NCBI RefSeq assembly: GCF_002995805.1
Contig: NZ_PVXL01000046.1
Span: 124,001-188,000 of the forward strand
Direction of reading: 5' to 3'
Length of the DNA stretch: 64,000 nt
Source: Neomoorella stamsii
GTDB lineage: Bacteria > Bacillota > DSM-521 > Neomoorellales > Neomoorellaceae
The translations under genes and the position numbers were made by a program. How positions within the stretch are numbered: position 1 is the first letter of the stretch; each line of letters opens with the position of its first letter. This document shows, piece after piece, positions 16,553 to 24,872 of this stretch. The notes under the pieces were generated by a model, which searched no databases, was not told the DNA's origin, and saw only the letters and a program-made list of their open reading frames with translations.

Positions 16553-17326
16553 TTATACCTCGGGACGGCGGTAGAACCAGGGTGCCACTTTCATAAATCC
16601 CAGTTCCCGGTATTGAAACAAGCTCTCGGTAGCCCCGATAAACAGGACGCCTCCCGGGGCCAGGGCCTGGTAAAAACGGCGGTAAAGCTCATTCTGGGTA
16701 GCGGTGGTAAAATAGATGACAACATTGCGGCACAGGATCAGGTGATAACCGCTGTTAAAAGGATCTTTTAAAAGGTCGTGCCGGCGGAAATTAACCATGT
16801 GCTTAATTTTTTCCTGGAGGTAAAAATGATCTCCTTCCCGGCGAAAATAACGTTCCAGGCGCTCCGGGGTAACTGCCTGGACGGCCCGGCTGGGATACAC
16901 CCCCCGGCGGGCGGCAGCCAGAGCGCTGGTATCAATATCGGTGGCGTCGATCTGGTGCCGGCCGGCAGGAGCCAGCTCGTTAAGTAAAATGGCTACTGAG
17001 TAGGGTTCCGGCCCGTCGGCACAGGCAGCACTCCAGACCTTCAAGTTGCGGTGGCGGGCCAGCAAGGACGGCAGGACCTCTTTTTCCAGCCGGGCAAAGA
17101 TCTCCGGGTTGCGGAAAAACTCCGAGACGTTAATGGTAATCTTATCGATAAAGCGCTGCCATTGCTGGCTGTCCTGGCTCAAAAGGCGCAGGTAAGCTGC
17201 GTAATCCGGTACCTGGAGAAGGGACATCAGGCTGTCAATGCGCCTTTTGAGCTGGGGCTCTTTGTAGCCGTCGAGGTAAAGGCCAAAGCGCCGATGCACC
17301 TCGTGCTTGAATTCGGCAAAATCCAT
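16553..17326 (-). CDS. cheR: CheR, chemoreceptor glutamate methyltransferase
   Basis: The 257-residue protein has an all-helical N-terminal CheR domain (FGLYLDGYKEPQLKRRI), then the SAM-dependent domain: NVSEFFRNPEIF, VWSAACADGPEPYSVAILL (SAM loop), DIDTSALAAARRGVY and LILCRNVVIYF. It methylates receptor glutamates. The ATG at 17326 is preferred over the upstream GTG because GGAGG lies 5 bases before it. The gene lies directly after cheD. Confidence 0.93.
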   Translation of the reverse strand: MDFAEFKHEVHRRFGLYLDGYKEPQLKRRIDSLMSLLQVPDYAAYLRLLSQDSQQWQRFIDKITINVSEFFRNPEIFARLEKEVLPSLLARHRNLKVWSAACADGPEPYSVAILLNELAPAGRHQIDATDIDTSALAAARRGVYPSRAVQAVTPERLERYFRREGDHFYLQEKIKHMVNFRRHDLLKDPFNSGYHLILCRNVVIYFTTATQNELYRRFYQALAPGGVLFIGATESLFQYRELGFMKVAPWFYRRPEV

Positions 17327-17338
17327 AAGTGCCTCCAC

Positions 17339-17842
17339 TTATATTATCTTTACCGGCCGGCCGATGGTGCGAATATGTACATCGCCATTAAGCAGGTCAA
17401 AGATCATGGTGCGGCCATAATTACCACCTGTATCGGCGCCAATAATGGGAACACCCAGCTCCTGTAACGTCTGCCGGACCATGGCCGTATTGCGCTGGCC
17501 TATATTTAACAAGGAAAGGTGCCGGTCACCGGAAGTAAACATCTGGGCGCCACCGGCTATTTTGGCTGCTAGCATACTGCGCCGGGCGCCGCGGCGAAGC
17601 ATCTCGGCCAGCATGTCCGGAAGGGCCAGGTCGGCAAATTTCGCCCGGTTACCCCGGTCCTGAAATTGGCTGCTGTCGGGTAGCATGATGTGGGCCAGGC
17701 CCCCTATCTGGCTGGTGGGGTCATAAAGGGCAATGCCCACGCAGGAGCCCAGCCCCAGGGTGACCAGGCGCCACGGGCCACGGGCTACCTGCCACTCGGC
17801 TATGCCAACTTTAACCTCTTCTGGTTTGATTACAGCCTCCAT
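17339..17842 (-). CDS. cheD: CheD, chemoreceptor glutamine deamidase
   Basis: The 167-residue protein has the catalytic TLGLGSCVGIALYDP (Cys) and GGLAHIMLPDS (His), plus KIAGGAQMF. It deamidates receptor glutamines and activates CheC. It is the first gene of the cheD-cheR-cheC-cheY-fliM-fliY run. No cheA, cheB or cheW is in the window, so the kinase module is elsewhere. Confidence 0.94.
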   Translation of the reverse strand: MEAVIKPEEVKVGIAEWQVARGPWRLVTLGLGSCVGIALYDPTSQIGGLAHIMLPDSSQFQDRGNRAKFADLALPDMLAEMLRRGARRSMLAAKIAGGAQMFTSGDRHLSLLNIGQRNTAMVRQTLQELGVPIIGADTGGNYGRTMIFDLLNGDVHIRTIGRPVKII

Positions 17843-17887
17843 GGGCCTTCCTCTTCCGTTTTCTTTATTTTTGAGCTTGACTTACAT

Positions 17888-17916
17888 ATTTTAGCACCGG
17901 CGTGGACATAATACAA
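17888..17916 (-). promoter_or_regulatory. Possible sigma-A promoter of the che-fliM-fliY unit
   Basis: On the minus strand TTGTAT (17916-17911) and TAAAAT (17893-17888) are 17 bases apart, about 45 bases before the cheD ATG. The site lies in the divergent gap to the TPR gene. Confidence 0.5.
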
Positions 17917-17943
17917 TATATATTCATGGTGGGAGGTCCTGCT

Positions 17944-18507
17944 ATGCTTTACTGTTCCCGGTGCGGGCAAGCCTTGCCGCCGGGATGGCGTTTCTGTCCT
18001 GAGTGTCAACCTGATCCGGTTCCAGGGAATCCCCGGCGAGAGGCTCACCTGTATCTTCTCCTGGGCAATTTTTCTTTCGCGCACCAGCGCCCCCAGCTGG
18101 CCGCCCTTTTCTACCAGGCCGCCCTTGAGGTAGACCCGGCCAATTGGGAAGCCTGTTTCAACCTGGGGTGCCAGGCCTGGCAGCAGGGTGATGTCGACCG
18201 GGCCCTTACCTTTTGGGAAGCGTCTCTGAAATTAAACCCTGATAATTACCTGGCCCATTTTAACCTGGGTACCTATTTCCTCTACAACCGCAATTTAAGT
18301 GCTGCCCGCTACCACCTGACCCGGGTACGCCGGATTAAACCAGGCTACCTGGCGGGCCGCATCAACCTGGCTACCGTTTACCTGCTCCTGGGCCTTTTCG
18401 AAGCATCCCGGCGGGAATATGCCTTTGTCCTGGAACGGGACCCAGATCATAAAGGTGCCCGGCGCGGCCTGGCCCTGGTTAATAAGGTTGCTATTGCCAG
18501 GCGCTAG
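17944..18507 (+). CDS. Zinc-ribbon/TPR protein of unknown role
   Basis: The 187-residue protein begins MLYCSRCGQALPPGWRFCPEC, a zinc-ribbon of two C-x2-C pairs. Four TPR-like repeats follow from residue 35 (NFSFAHQRPQLAALFYQAALEVDP; ACFNLGCQAWQQGDVDRAL; AHFNLGTYFLYNRNLSAAR; GRINLATVYLLLGLFEASRREY). The ATG at 17944 has GGGAGG 7 bases upstream; the longer frame from 17902 has none. It is the only plus-strand gene inside the flagellar cluster, divergent from cheD. Scaffold function is an inference. Confidence 0.75.
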   Translation: MLYCSRCGQALPPGWRFCPECQPDPVPGNPRREAHLYLLLGNFSFAHQRPQLAALFYQAALEVDPANWEACFNLGCQAWQQGDVDRALTFWEASLKLNPDNYLAHFNLGTYFLYNRNLSAARYHLTRVRRIKPGYLAGRINLATVYLLLGLFEASRREYAFVLERDPDHKGARRGLALVNKVAIARR

Positions 18508-18566
18508 TTAAACCGGCGGTCCAGCACCCAGCTACAGAGTGATGCTTTTTAAAGCTGAGTGCTGGA

Positions 18567-19349
18567 TTAACGCCGCAGGTTATTGGCCAGGCCCCACATT
18601 TCATCGGCCACCCGTACGGAACGGGAATTCAACTCGTAGGCCCGCTGGGCCAGGATCATTCTGGTCATGGTTGTTGCCAGGTCGACGTTGGCCGCCTCCA
18701 GGTAACCGGAACGGATAGTACCCAGGCCTGCCGTCCCGGGCCTGCCGGCAGCTGCCATCCCGCTGGCGGCCGTTTCCCGGTAAAGGTTATCGCCAACGGC
18801 TTCCAGCCCGGCCGGATTGGGGACGTTATAGAGGTTTATCTCTCCCAGAGCCTGCGTTTCCCCGTTAATTGTCGCCGTTACCGTGCCATCGCCAGTAATA
18901 GTGATCTTTTCAGCCCCGGGCGGCAGGGCAAAGGGTACATCCAGGTAGTAGCCGCCGGCGTTGACCAGATAGCCATCACCGTCGCGGTGAAAGTTGCCGT
19001 CCCGGGTAAGGAACCATTCCCCGCCCGGTCCATAAACGGCAAAAAAGCCTTCCCCCTGGATGGCAAGGCTTAAAGGGTCGCCGGTGCTCACCAGGGCTCC
19101 CTGGCTGAAGTCTTTTTCTATGGCAGCCACTTTTACTCCTGCCCCCAGGGCCGGTGCTGCTGCCGGCGCCTGGGGCCGGTCTACGGGCATACCGCCTTCC
19201 TGGACCGGCCGGTAGACCAGGTCGGCAAACTCCGCCCGGCCCTGCTTGTAGCCAGTGGTGTTAACATTGGCTAGATCATTGGCCAGGCTGTCTACCTGGA
19301 GCTGCTGCGCCTGCATACCGCTGGCCCCGCGCCAAAGTGCGCCAATCAT
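18567..19349 (-). CDS. flgG: FlgG-type flagellar distal rod / hook-basal body protein
   Basis: The 260-residue protein has the N-terminal rod motif ASGMQAQQLQVDSLANDLANVNTTGYKQGRAEF. A central domain (SLAIQGEGFFAVYGPGGEWFLTRDGNFHRD) follows, then a C-terminal YLEAANVDLATTMTRMILAQRAYELNSR coiled-coil. These are the FlgE/F/G family ends. It sits 15 bp after flgF. Gram-positive paralogues are also named FlhP/FlhO. Confidence 0.88.
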   Translation of the reverse strand: MIGALWRGASGMQAQQLQVDSLANDLANVNTTGYKQGRAEFADLVYRPVQEGGMPVDRPQAPAAAPALGAGVKVAAIEKDFSQGALVSTGDPLSLAIQGEGFFAVYGPGGEWFLTRDGNFHRDGDGYLVNAGGYYLDVPFALPPGAEKITITGDGTVTATINGETQALGEINLYNVPNPAGLEAVGDNLYRETAASGMAAAGRPGTAGLGTIRSGYLEAANVDLATTMTRMILAQRAYELNSRSVRVADEMWGLANNLRR

Positions 19350-19363
19350 TTGTTAACCCTCCT

Positions 19364-20134
19364 CTACCGTAAACTCCCTACTTCGTTGACGCTCTTGCCT
19401 AGCGTCTGGTCGGCGGCCTGGATAGCCTTCTGGTTGGCCTCATAGGTCCTCAAGACGGCCAGCATATCCACCATTTCCCGGGCGACATTGACATTGGCCT
19501 TCTCCAGCCAACCCTGCCTGACCTGGAAAACGGCAGCCGGTACAGGCTGTACCCCCTGGGGGGCTGTAAAAAGATTGTTGCCCTGGCGCTGGAGCAGGGG
19601 TAAGGTTTGCGCATCAAAGGTTACAATCCGCAACTGGTCGACAACCTGGCCGTTAATCAGCACCTGGCCGCTGCTATCAACCTTAAAGTTTGTCGTACCT
19701 ACATAGACGGCGCCGTACTGCCCCTGGACCTGATAGCCTTCCGGGGTAACTAAAAAGCCGTTGGCGTCTACATGGAAGGAGCCACTGCGGGTATAGGCCT
19801 CGGTACCCCCTGTCTGGACAGCGAAGAAAGCTGGCGGGGTGCCCGCCGCAGTATCCAGGAGGGCCAGATCCGTGGGTCGCCCGGTTTCTTCCAGGGGGCC
19901 AGAGGCATAGTTGGTATGGATGCGGTCGACCATAACGCCGGGGCTAAAGTAACCTACCGGGGTGGCCCGGCCCTTTTCCAGGCGCTGAAGAAGCATCTCG
20001 GGAAAGGACTGGATGGTTGCTGTCTCGCTCTTAAAGCCGCCGGTACTGGCGTTGGCCAGGTTATTGGTTATGACATCCTGGCGCAGTTCCTGGACTATCA
20101 TGCCGGTGGCGGAAAGATATAAACCCCTTAACAA
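19364..20134 (-). CDS. flgF: FlgF-type flagellar basal-body rod protein
   Basis: The 256-residue protein has YLSATGMIVQELRQDVITNNLANASTGGFK at the N-terminus, a central FFAVQTGGTEAYTRSGSFHVDANG and a C-terminal LEKANVNVAREMVDMLAVLRTYEANQK. It is the proximal of the two rod-like genes (FlhO-like). The TTG start is supported by GGGGGG 7 bases upstream. Confidence 0.88.
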   Translation of the reverse strand: MLRGLYLSATGMIVQELRQDVITNNLANASTGGFKSETATIQSFPEMLLQRLEKGRATPVGYFSPGVMVDRIHTNYASGPLEETGRPTDLALLDTAAGTPPAFFAVQTGGTEAYTRSGSFHVDANGFLVTPEGYQVQGQYGAVYVGTTNFKVDSSGQVLINGQVVDQLRIVTFDAQTLPLLQRQGNNLFTAPQGVQPVPAAVFQVRQGWLEKANVNVAREMVDMLAVLRTYEANQKAIQAADQTLGKSVNEVGSLR

Positions 20135-20166
20135 TTGTTTTCCCCCCTCAAAATAGCTTTATCTTA

Positions 20167-20376
20167 GGCTGGCATTGTCTGGCTTCGCTCCATGGTCCTC
20201 GCGGAGCGGCCTAAGGCTCAGCCTCAGGCTCGGGCGGGGTTCCCGGCCTATTCGGCGTCCTTGCCTCAAAGGCCGGCCTCGGACCTCCTGTCCTCGGCCC
20301 CGCTTATCATCCCTCGGCTTCGCCAGGGCCGCTTAGCCACTCAGACCAAGTCGCTTGCCTAAGACAAATGCCAGCC
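20167..20376. repeat. ~210-bp noncoding element with inverted ends
   Basis: The left end ggctggcattgtctggc and the right end gcctaagacaaatgccagcc are inverted copies (GGCTGGCATT plus a partly matching GTCT segment). The interior is rich in short internal palindromes (cctcgcggagcgg, ggccggcctcgg) and has no plausible ORF. It sits in the gap between flgF and the MltG-like gene. It differs from the 255-bp family, although both contain ggcgtcct-like blocks. Confidence 0.55.
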
Positions 20377-20431
20377 CTCTAACATTTTCGCTAATCCATT
20401 CAATAACCTTGCTGGCCTGCTTTTTTGCTAA

Positions 20432-20908
20432 CTAACTGGTTAACCGCCTGATAATCTCTTTTATGTCCCCGGCGGGAAGATAATAGGACCCGGCCTTGAG
20501 TTTCTGTTCTACACCCTGGCGGTGAACTTCGGCTTCAAAGGACGCGGCGGCCGCCACGCCCTTTTTTTCCAGGAGGGCGGCAATATCCTCCAGGCCGGCC
20601 CCTGCCGGGATGGTAACCAGGATTTCTCCATGCGTATCCGCGGGAGCGGCCTGCTGCGGCCCGGCGGGCTGCTGTTTCATCTCTTGAGCCGGCGGGGCAT
20701 TATCCCGGGAGGCAGGCGCGAAAGGGACTACTTCCTCCCGGAAGACCATGCCGTAGGTGCGGGCCCGGGCAATAATTTCCTCCCTGGTGGGATCGTGCTG
20801 GAAAATAAGCAGCAGCAGCCCCGCCAGGAAAAACCCCACACCCAGGCCCAGGCCGAAGGGAGCCAGGAAGATACGTTTTTTCTTTAACGCTTCAGGTTGA
20901 GGATTAAT
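20432..20908 (-). CDS. Membrane-anchored protein with MltG/YceG-like substrate-binding domain
   Basis: From residue 90 the protein reads EILVTIPAGAGLEDIAALLEKKGV...KLKAGSYYLPAGDIKEIIRRL, like the LysM-like N-terminal domain of endolytic transglycosylase MltG, but without the catalytic domain. An N-terminal hydrophobic helix (FLAGLLLLIF) anchors it. The first canonical start (GTG, 20839) lies inside that helix. An ATT at 20906-20908 with AAGGGTG 7 bases upstream would give a charged KKKR before the helix, so I prefer it tentatively. It overlaps the upstream gene. Confidence 0.6.
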   Translation of the reverse strand: MNPQPEALKKKRIFLAPFGLGLGVGFFLAGLLLLIFQHDPTREEIIARARTYGMVFREEVVPFAPASRDNAPPAQEMKQQPAGPQQAAPADTHGEILVTIPAGAGLEDIAALLEKKGVAAAASFEAEVHRQGVEQKLKAGSYYLPAGDIKEIIRRLTS

Positions 20909-21447
20909 GCAATTTCACCCTTTCCCCGGCCAAACCGCCGCGCCAGGCTGTCGATACTCTCGCCGGCGGCATGGGCCAGGCGGATTTTCTCCTGGATGCT
21001 TAACGTCTCCGGCCCGGGGGTGGTCCCTCCTGCCGGCCCGGCCGCCGTTGTCCTTTCGGGTACAGCTTTTTCCCCCGCCGGCCCGGCGGACGTCCTTTGC
21101 GGGCCAATTGCTTCTCCTGTCTCCCTGGCCGCTACCGCTCCTGCCGTCCCCCCGGCCAGAGCAGTTGCCAGGTAGGAACGAAAAGTTCCCGGCACCGCCC
21201 CGGAGGCAGCAGTTAACTCCTCCAGCCTGGCCGTAAGGGCGGTCACTTCTTCCTGGAGTATTGCCAGGCGTTCGGCCAGCTGTTCGTCACCACCTGTTTG
21301 CCCCTGACCGCCCCGGGGGGCAAAGCCCAATGCCGTCGGCTCCCCGGGGTTCCCTTCCCCGGCCAGCAGTATCTTAAAAGCGGGCAGGCAGGTAATTACA
21401 ATCAATATCGCTCCTGTAACTAAAAAGAGATAAGCCACTTTAACCAC
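20884..21447 (-). CDS. SwrB-like membrane protein (DUF6115-like)
   Basis: The 187-residue protein has an N-terminal membrane helix (VAYLFLVTGAILIVITCL), a coiled-coil (ERLAILQEEVTALTARLEEL), a Pro/Gly/Ala/Thr-rich linker and a C-terminal helical motif IQEKIRLAHAAGESIDSLARRFGRGKGEIALIL. This layout and the position right after the sigma-D gene match Bacillus SwrB, which promotes flagellar type III export activation. The GTG start abuts the fliA stop. Confidence 0.7.
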   Translation of the reverse strand: MVKVAYLFLVTGAILIVITCLPAFKILLAGEGNPGEPTALGFAPRGGQGQTGGDEQLAERLAILQEEVTALTARLEELTAASGAVPGTFRSYLATALAGGTAGAVAARETGEAIGPQRTSAGPAGEKAVPERTTAAGPAGGTTPGPETLSIQEKIRLAHAAGESIDSLARRFGRGKGEIALILNLKR

Positions 21448-22206
21448 CTACATAAAATCGGCTAAATAGCGGCGCAGGTTTAAGATGGCCCGGCCGTGGA
21501 GCTGGCAGACCCGGGATTCGGAGACTCCCAGTATTTTGCCGATCTCCTTCAAGGTCAAGCCTTCGTAATAATACAGGGTGAGAACCAGGCGGTCTTTCTC
21601 GTTTAAATGCTTGAGACCCTCGACCAGGGCGCGGCGGAGTTCCTCCTGCTCATAACGCCCGGCAGGATCCGGGCTCTGGGGATCGGCCAGCAGTTCTCCC
21701 CTGGTTGCTCCCTCTTCCCCTTCCCGGTCAAAGAGAAAGTCTTCCAGGGAAAGGACGGCCATCTGGGAACCCCGTTCCATGAGTTCCTTGAGTTCTTCCA
21801 CCGTTATCCCTGCCGCCGCCGCCACCGCCGCATCACTAACCTCGCTCCCCTGTTCCTGCTCCAGGCGGCGGTACACCTGGCTCACCCGGCGCAGCTTTTC
21901 CACCAGGGTGCGGGGGGCCCAGTGGGCCTGGCGCAGGGCATCGAGGATAGCCCCGCGAATGCGCTGGGAGGCAAAGTTTTCAAAGTTAACGCCCCGGGAG
22001 GGATCAAAGCGGTCAATGGCCTCCAGCAGCCCGATTATTCCATAGCCAACCAGGTCTTCCTGGTCCAGGTGCCGCGGCGGTTTGACTGCCAGGCGGCCCA
22101 CATGGTATTTCACCAGGGGCAGGTACTTGAGGACCAGTTGCCGGCGCCCGGCCTCCCCGCTCCCGGCCAGGTACGTTGCCCACAGGGCGCTATCCTTAAC
22201 AGCCAT
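21448..22206 (-). CDS. fliA: FliA/SigD, flagellar RNA polymerase sigma factor (sigma-28)
   Basis: The 252-residue sigma-70 family protein contains region 2 (YGIIGLLEAIDRFDPSRGVNFENFASQRIRGAILDALR), region 3 and region 4 (LKEIGKILGVSESRVCQLHGRAI), the FliA/WhiG pattern. It should read the sigma-D promoters seen before the flagellin gene and before the maf block. It lies downstream of flhA-flhF-flhG-pilZ, the same order as in Bacillus. Confidence 0.95.
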   Translation of the reverse strand: MAVKDSALWATYLAGSGEAGRRQLVLKYLPLVKYHVGRLAVKPPRHLDQEDLVGYGIIGLLEAIDRFDPSRGVNFENFASQRIRGAILDALRQAHWAPRTLVEKLRRVSQVYRRLEQEQGSEVSDAAVAAAAGITVEELKELMERGSQMAVLSLEDFLFDREGEEGATRGELLADPQSPDPAGRYEQEELRRALVEGLKHLNEKDRLVLTLYYYEGLTLKEIGKILGVSESRVCQLHGRAILNLRRYLADFM

Positions 22207-22211
22207 TTTCC

Positions 22212-22871
22212 CTAGCTCCTCTGGCGCCTTTCTTCTAGCAGCCGCTGGAAAACAAAGGCAATAATCTGGTCTTCCTGCCTTTCACTGATACCCTCAAAGG
22301 CCACACCCACTTCATAACGCGTCACGCCGTCTATTTCCCGCGGGGCCACGCGCTTGACTCGCCCCGCCAGGCGCATGGGTAAATGGTGGCGGCGACCAGG
22401 CAGGTGAAGTTCCAGGTAAAGGAGGTCGCCCACCTCAACGGGGTCCCGGAGGACCAGTTGCGCCCCGCCGCCACTTATATCTACCGTTACTCCCCTTTTA
22501 TGGGGCCGGGGCGGGCGGTAGGGCCAGTCGTCCTTCAACCAGACGGCATAACGAAATTCCAGGGCCGCCTTGGCCCGCACGTGGGAGCGCGTCTGGATGC
22601 GCCGGTAATCATCCGGGTAGGCCAGGTAGTAAAGGGGGGGGTCTCCCGGCAGGTAACGCTGTACTTTAGTAGTGAATTCATAACGGGCATCCTGCCGGTT
22701 GCAGGCAACCTCGACTACTCTCCCCGGTGCCAGGACTAGTTCATCACTCCCCGGAGCAAGGACGGCAAAGCCTTCTTCCCCCGTATCCTGGATAATGGTG
22801 CGGAAATCTTTACTGCCAGGAGTTTTGATGATTATGGGTAAATTGATCATAATAAAGTTTGGCCTGGCCAT
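22212..22871 (-). CDS. PilZ-domain c-di-GMP-binding flagellar brake protein (YcgR/YpfA-like)
   Basis: The 219-residue protein has an N-terminal YcgR-like beta domain and a C-terminal PilZ domain starting at RRIQTRSHVR (the R-x3-R motif), followed by VTVDISGGGAQL (D-x-S-x2-G). Both c-di-GMP-binding motifs are intact. In Bacillus the homologue YpfA/DgrA slows motility when bound to c-di-GMP. The ATG has GGGGAGG 4 bases upstream. The operon carries its own c-di-GMP riboswitch. Confidence 0.88.
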   Translation of the reverse strand: MARPNFIMINLPIIIKTPGSKDFRTIIQDTGEEGFAVLAPGSDELVLAPGRVVEVACNRQDARYEFTTKVQRYLPGDPPLYYLAYPDDYRRIQTRSHVRAKAALEFRYAVWLKDDWPYRPPRPHKRGVTVDISGGGAQLVLRDPVEVGDLLYLELHLPGRRHHLPMRLAGRVKRVAPREIDGVTRYEVGVAFEGISERQEDQIIAFVFQRLLEERRQRS

Positions 22872-22885
22872 GATGCCTCCCCTTC

Positions 22886-23728
22886 TTATCTTCCCAGCAA
22901 ACGGCCCAGGCGCTGCCAGAATCCCTGGCTCCGGCCTGCCGGCAGTTCCTGGCCCTGGAGCCTGGCGGCGGCTTCTTCCAGGGCCTGGGCCGCCGGGCAG
23001 CGGGGATACAATTCGCTAAATGGCTGCTGGCATCGCACCGCCTGGCCTACCCGTGGGTCCTCGGGAATGATCCCCAGCAACGGCAGTTCCAGCTGCAAAA
23101 AACGGCGGCAGGCACCCTGGAGTCGCCCGGCGGCCTGCTGGCCCTCCAGCTTATTCGCAGCCCTGTTAACGAGAAGATGCATGCTTACTTTTAAACGCTG
23201 CAATCCTTTGATTAAGCCATAGGCATCGGTTATGGAAGTAGGTTCCGGCGTTGCTACCACAATGGCTTCCCCGGCGGCAGCCGCAAAGCTGAAAACCGTC
23301 CGGGAAATGCCGGCACCAGAATCCACCAGGATTATATCCACCTCAGTCGCTAGCAACGCCAGGTCATGAATAAGCCGGTCGCGGGCCAGGTGGTCCAGGT
23401 CGGCCAGTTCCTGGATACCGGAGGCCCCCGGCACCAGGAGCAGGTCATGGGGGCCGCGGATAATCACTTCCTCTAAACTACACTGCCCACCGATGACTTC
23501 CCTCAGGCTGTAACGGGGTACCAGGCCCATGAGGATATCCACATTGGCCAGGCCCAGATCGGCATCAAAGAGGAGGGTCCGCCGGCCCTGGCGGGCCAGG
23601 ATCAGGCCCAGGTTAACGGCAATATTGGTCTTGCCCACGCCGCCTTTACCGCTGGCTATGGCAATGACCCGGGACCGCTCCTCCAGCCGTTTGTACACCA
23701 GTTTACGCAGCCTGCCCGCCTGGTCCAT
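22886..23728 (-). CDS. flhG: FlhG (YlxH), MinD-like ATPase controlling flagellar number
   Basis: The 280-residue ParA/MinD-type ATPase has the deviant Walker A motif ASGKGGVGKTNIAVNLG near residue 26, FDADLGLANVDILMGL and DIILVDSGAGIS (Walker B). An N-terminal basic segment precedes it (activation helix for FlhF in this family). The start overlaps flhF by 26 bases. Confidence 0.93.
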   Translation of the reverse strand: MDQAGRLRKLVYKRLEERSRVIAIASGKGGVGKTNIAVNLGLILARQGRRTLLFDADLGLANVDILMGLVPRYSLREVIGGQCSLEEVIIRGPHDLLLVPGASGIQELADLDHLARDRLIHDLALLATEVDIILVDSGAGISRTVFSFAAAAGEAIVVATPEPTSITDAYGLIKGLQRLKVSMHLLVNRAANKLEGQQAAGRLQGACRRFLQLELPLLGIIPEDPRVGQAVRCQQPFSELYPRCPAAQALEEAAARLQGQELPAGRSQGFWQRLGRLLGR

Positions 23729-24872
23729 CTTTTGTCACCGCTTCCCAGATGCGCCGGGCCAGGAGGTGGGGATCGGCCGGTTCGAGGTCATCAGGTACAT
23801 CCTGGCCGGTAGTTATATAAGCCAGGGGTACTCCCGCCGCTGCGGCTACGGTGAGCATTACCCCCGGGCAGCTTGTCTCGTCGAGTTTGGTGAAAATCAA
23901 CCGGTTGTATTTGAGGCTGCGGAAATTTTCCACCGCCCGGAGCAGGTCCTGGCGCCTGGTGGTACAGCTCAAGACCAGGTATACCTCCCGCTCAGGGATA
24001 ACCTCCAGGAACCCCCGCGTTTCCGCCAGCATAGCTTTATTTTCCGGGGCCCGGCCGGCAGTATCAACTAGAACTACATCGCAGTGCTCCAGGCGTTCCA
24101 GGGATGCGCGCAATTCCCGTGGTGTCATGGCCACCTCCAGGGGCAGGCCCATAATTTCGGCATAGGTCTTGAGCTGGTCCACGGCCCCTATGCGGTAAGT
24201 ATCCAGGGTAATCAGGCCAACCTTTTGCTCCTGGTAAAGGCTGTAGCGGGCCGCTATCTTGGCCAGGGTAGTTGTCTTGCCCACGCCGGTGGGGCCGATA
24301 AAGGCCTGAACCCGCTGCCGGGACTGGGACGCTACCTGGTGGCTTAAGTGGTCGGCCAGGCGGCTACGGATGACATCGCCGATAATTTCTGTCCCGCCGG
24401 TGGCCTCAATGCCATCTAAAAGTAAAGCCACCAGCTCCTCCTCCAGCTCCTGGGCCAGCAGGCGCTGCCGCAAGGCTAACAGGTGTTCCGGTACCGGAGG
24501 GCTGCCAGGCCGGACCAGGCGGTTAAGAGCGGCTTTGATCTCGGCCAGTTCCCGTTGTAGCCCCTCCAGGCCGTGCAGGCCGTTATTTCTTCCTCCGGCA
24601 GGGTTCACTGCCCCGGCAGGCGTTACCTGACCCTTGCCGTTCCCTGGCTGTAACGCCGCCTTACCTGCCGGCGCCGCCGGTTCCGGCAGTTTCCTTTCCG
24701 GCGCCTCCTCTAGGGCCGCCGTCACTTCCAGGCGGGGCGGTAAAAAGAGACCCTTCAGCCCTGGCTGACGTACCTGGCGGGTGGCCACAATAACTGCCTC
24801 CGGCCCCAGGTCACGGCGGATGGCCAGGTAGGCTTCCTGCATGTCACGGGCGAGATAGCGTTTGATCTTCAC
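23703..24872 (-). CDS. flhF: FlhF, SRP-type GTPase for flagellar placement
   Basis: The 389-residue protein has a basic B domain, a Pro/Ala-rich linker (residues 75-125), a helical N domain and a GTPase G domain. G-domain motifs are FIGPTGVGKTTTLAKIAARY (G1), DTYRIGAVDQLKTYAEI (G2), VLVDTAGRAPEN (G3) and TKLDET (G4). The GTG start overlaps the flhA stop. FlhF works with FlhG in setting flagellar location. Confidence 0.95.
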   Translation of the reverse strand: MKIKRYLARDMQEAYLAIRRDLGPEAVIVATRQVRQPGLKGLFLPPRLEVTAALEEAPERKLPEPAAPAGKAALQPGNGKGQVTPAGAVNPAGGRNNGLHGLEGLQRELAEIKAALNRLVRPGSPPVPEHLLALRQRLLAQELEEELVALLLDGIEATGGTEIIGDVIRSRLADHLSHQVASQSRQRVQAFIGPTGVGKTTTLAKIAARYSLYQEQKVGLITLDTYRIGAVDQLKTYAEIMGLPLEVAMTPRELRASLERLEHCDVVLVDTAGRAPENKAMLAETRGFLEVIPEREVYLVLSCTTRRQDLLRAVENFRSLKYNRLIFTKLDETSCPGVMLTVAAAAGVPLAYITTGQDVPDDLEPADPHLLARRIWEAVTKDGPGGQAA

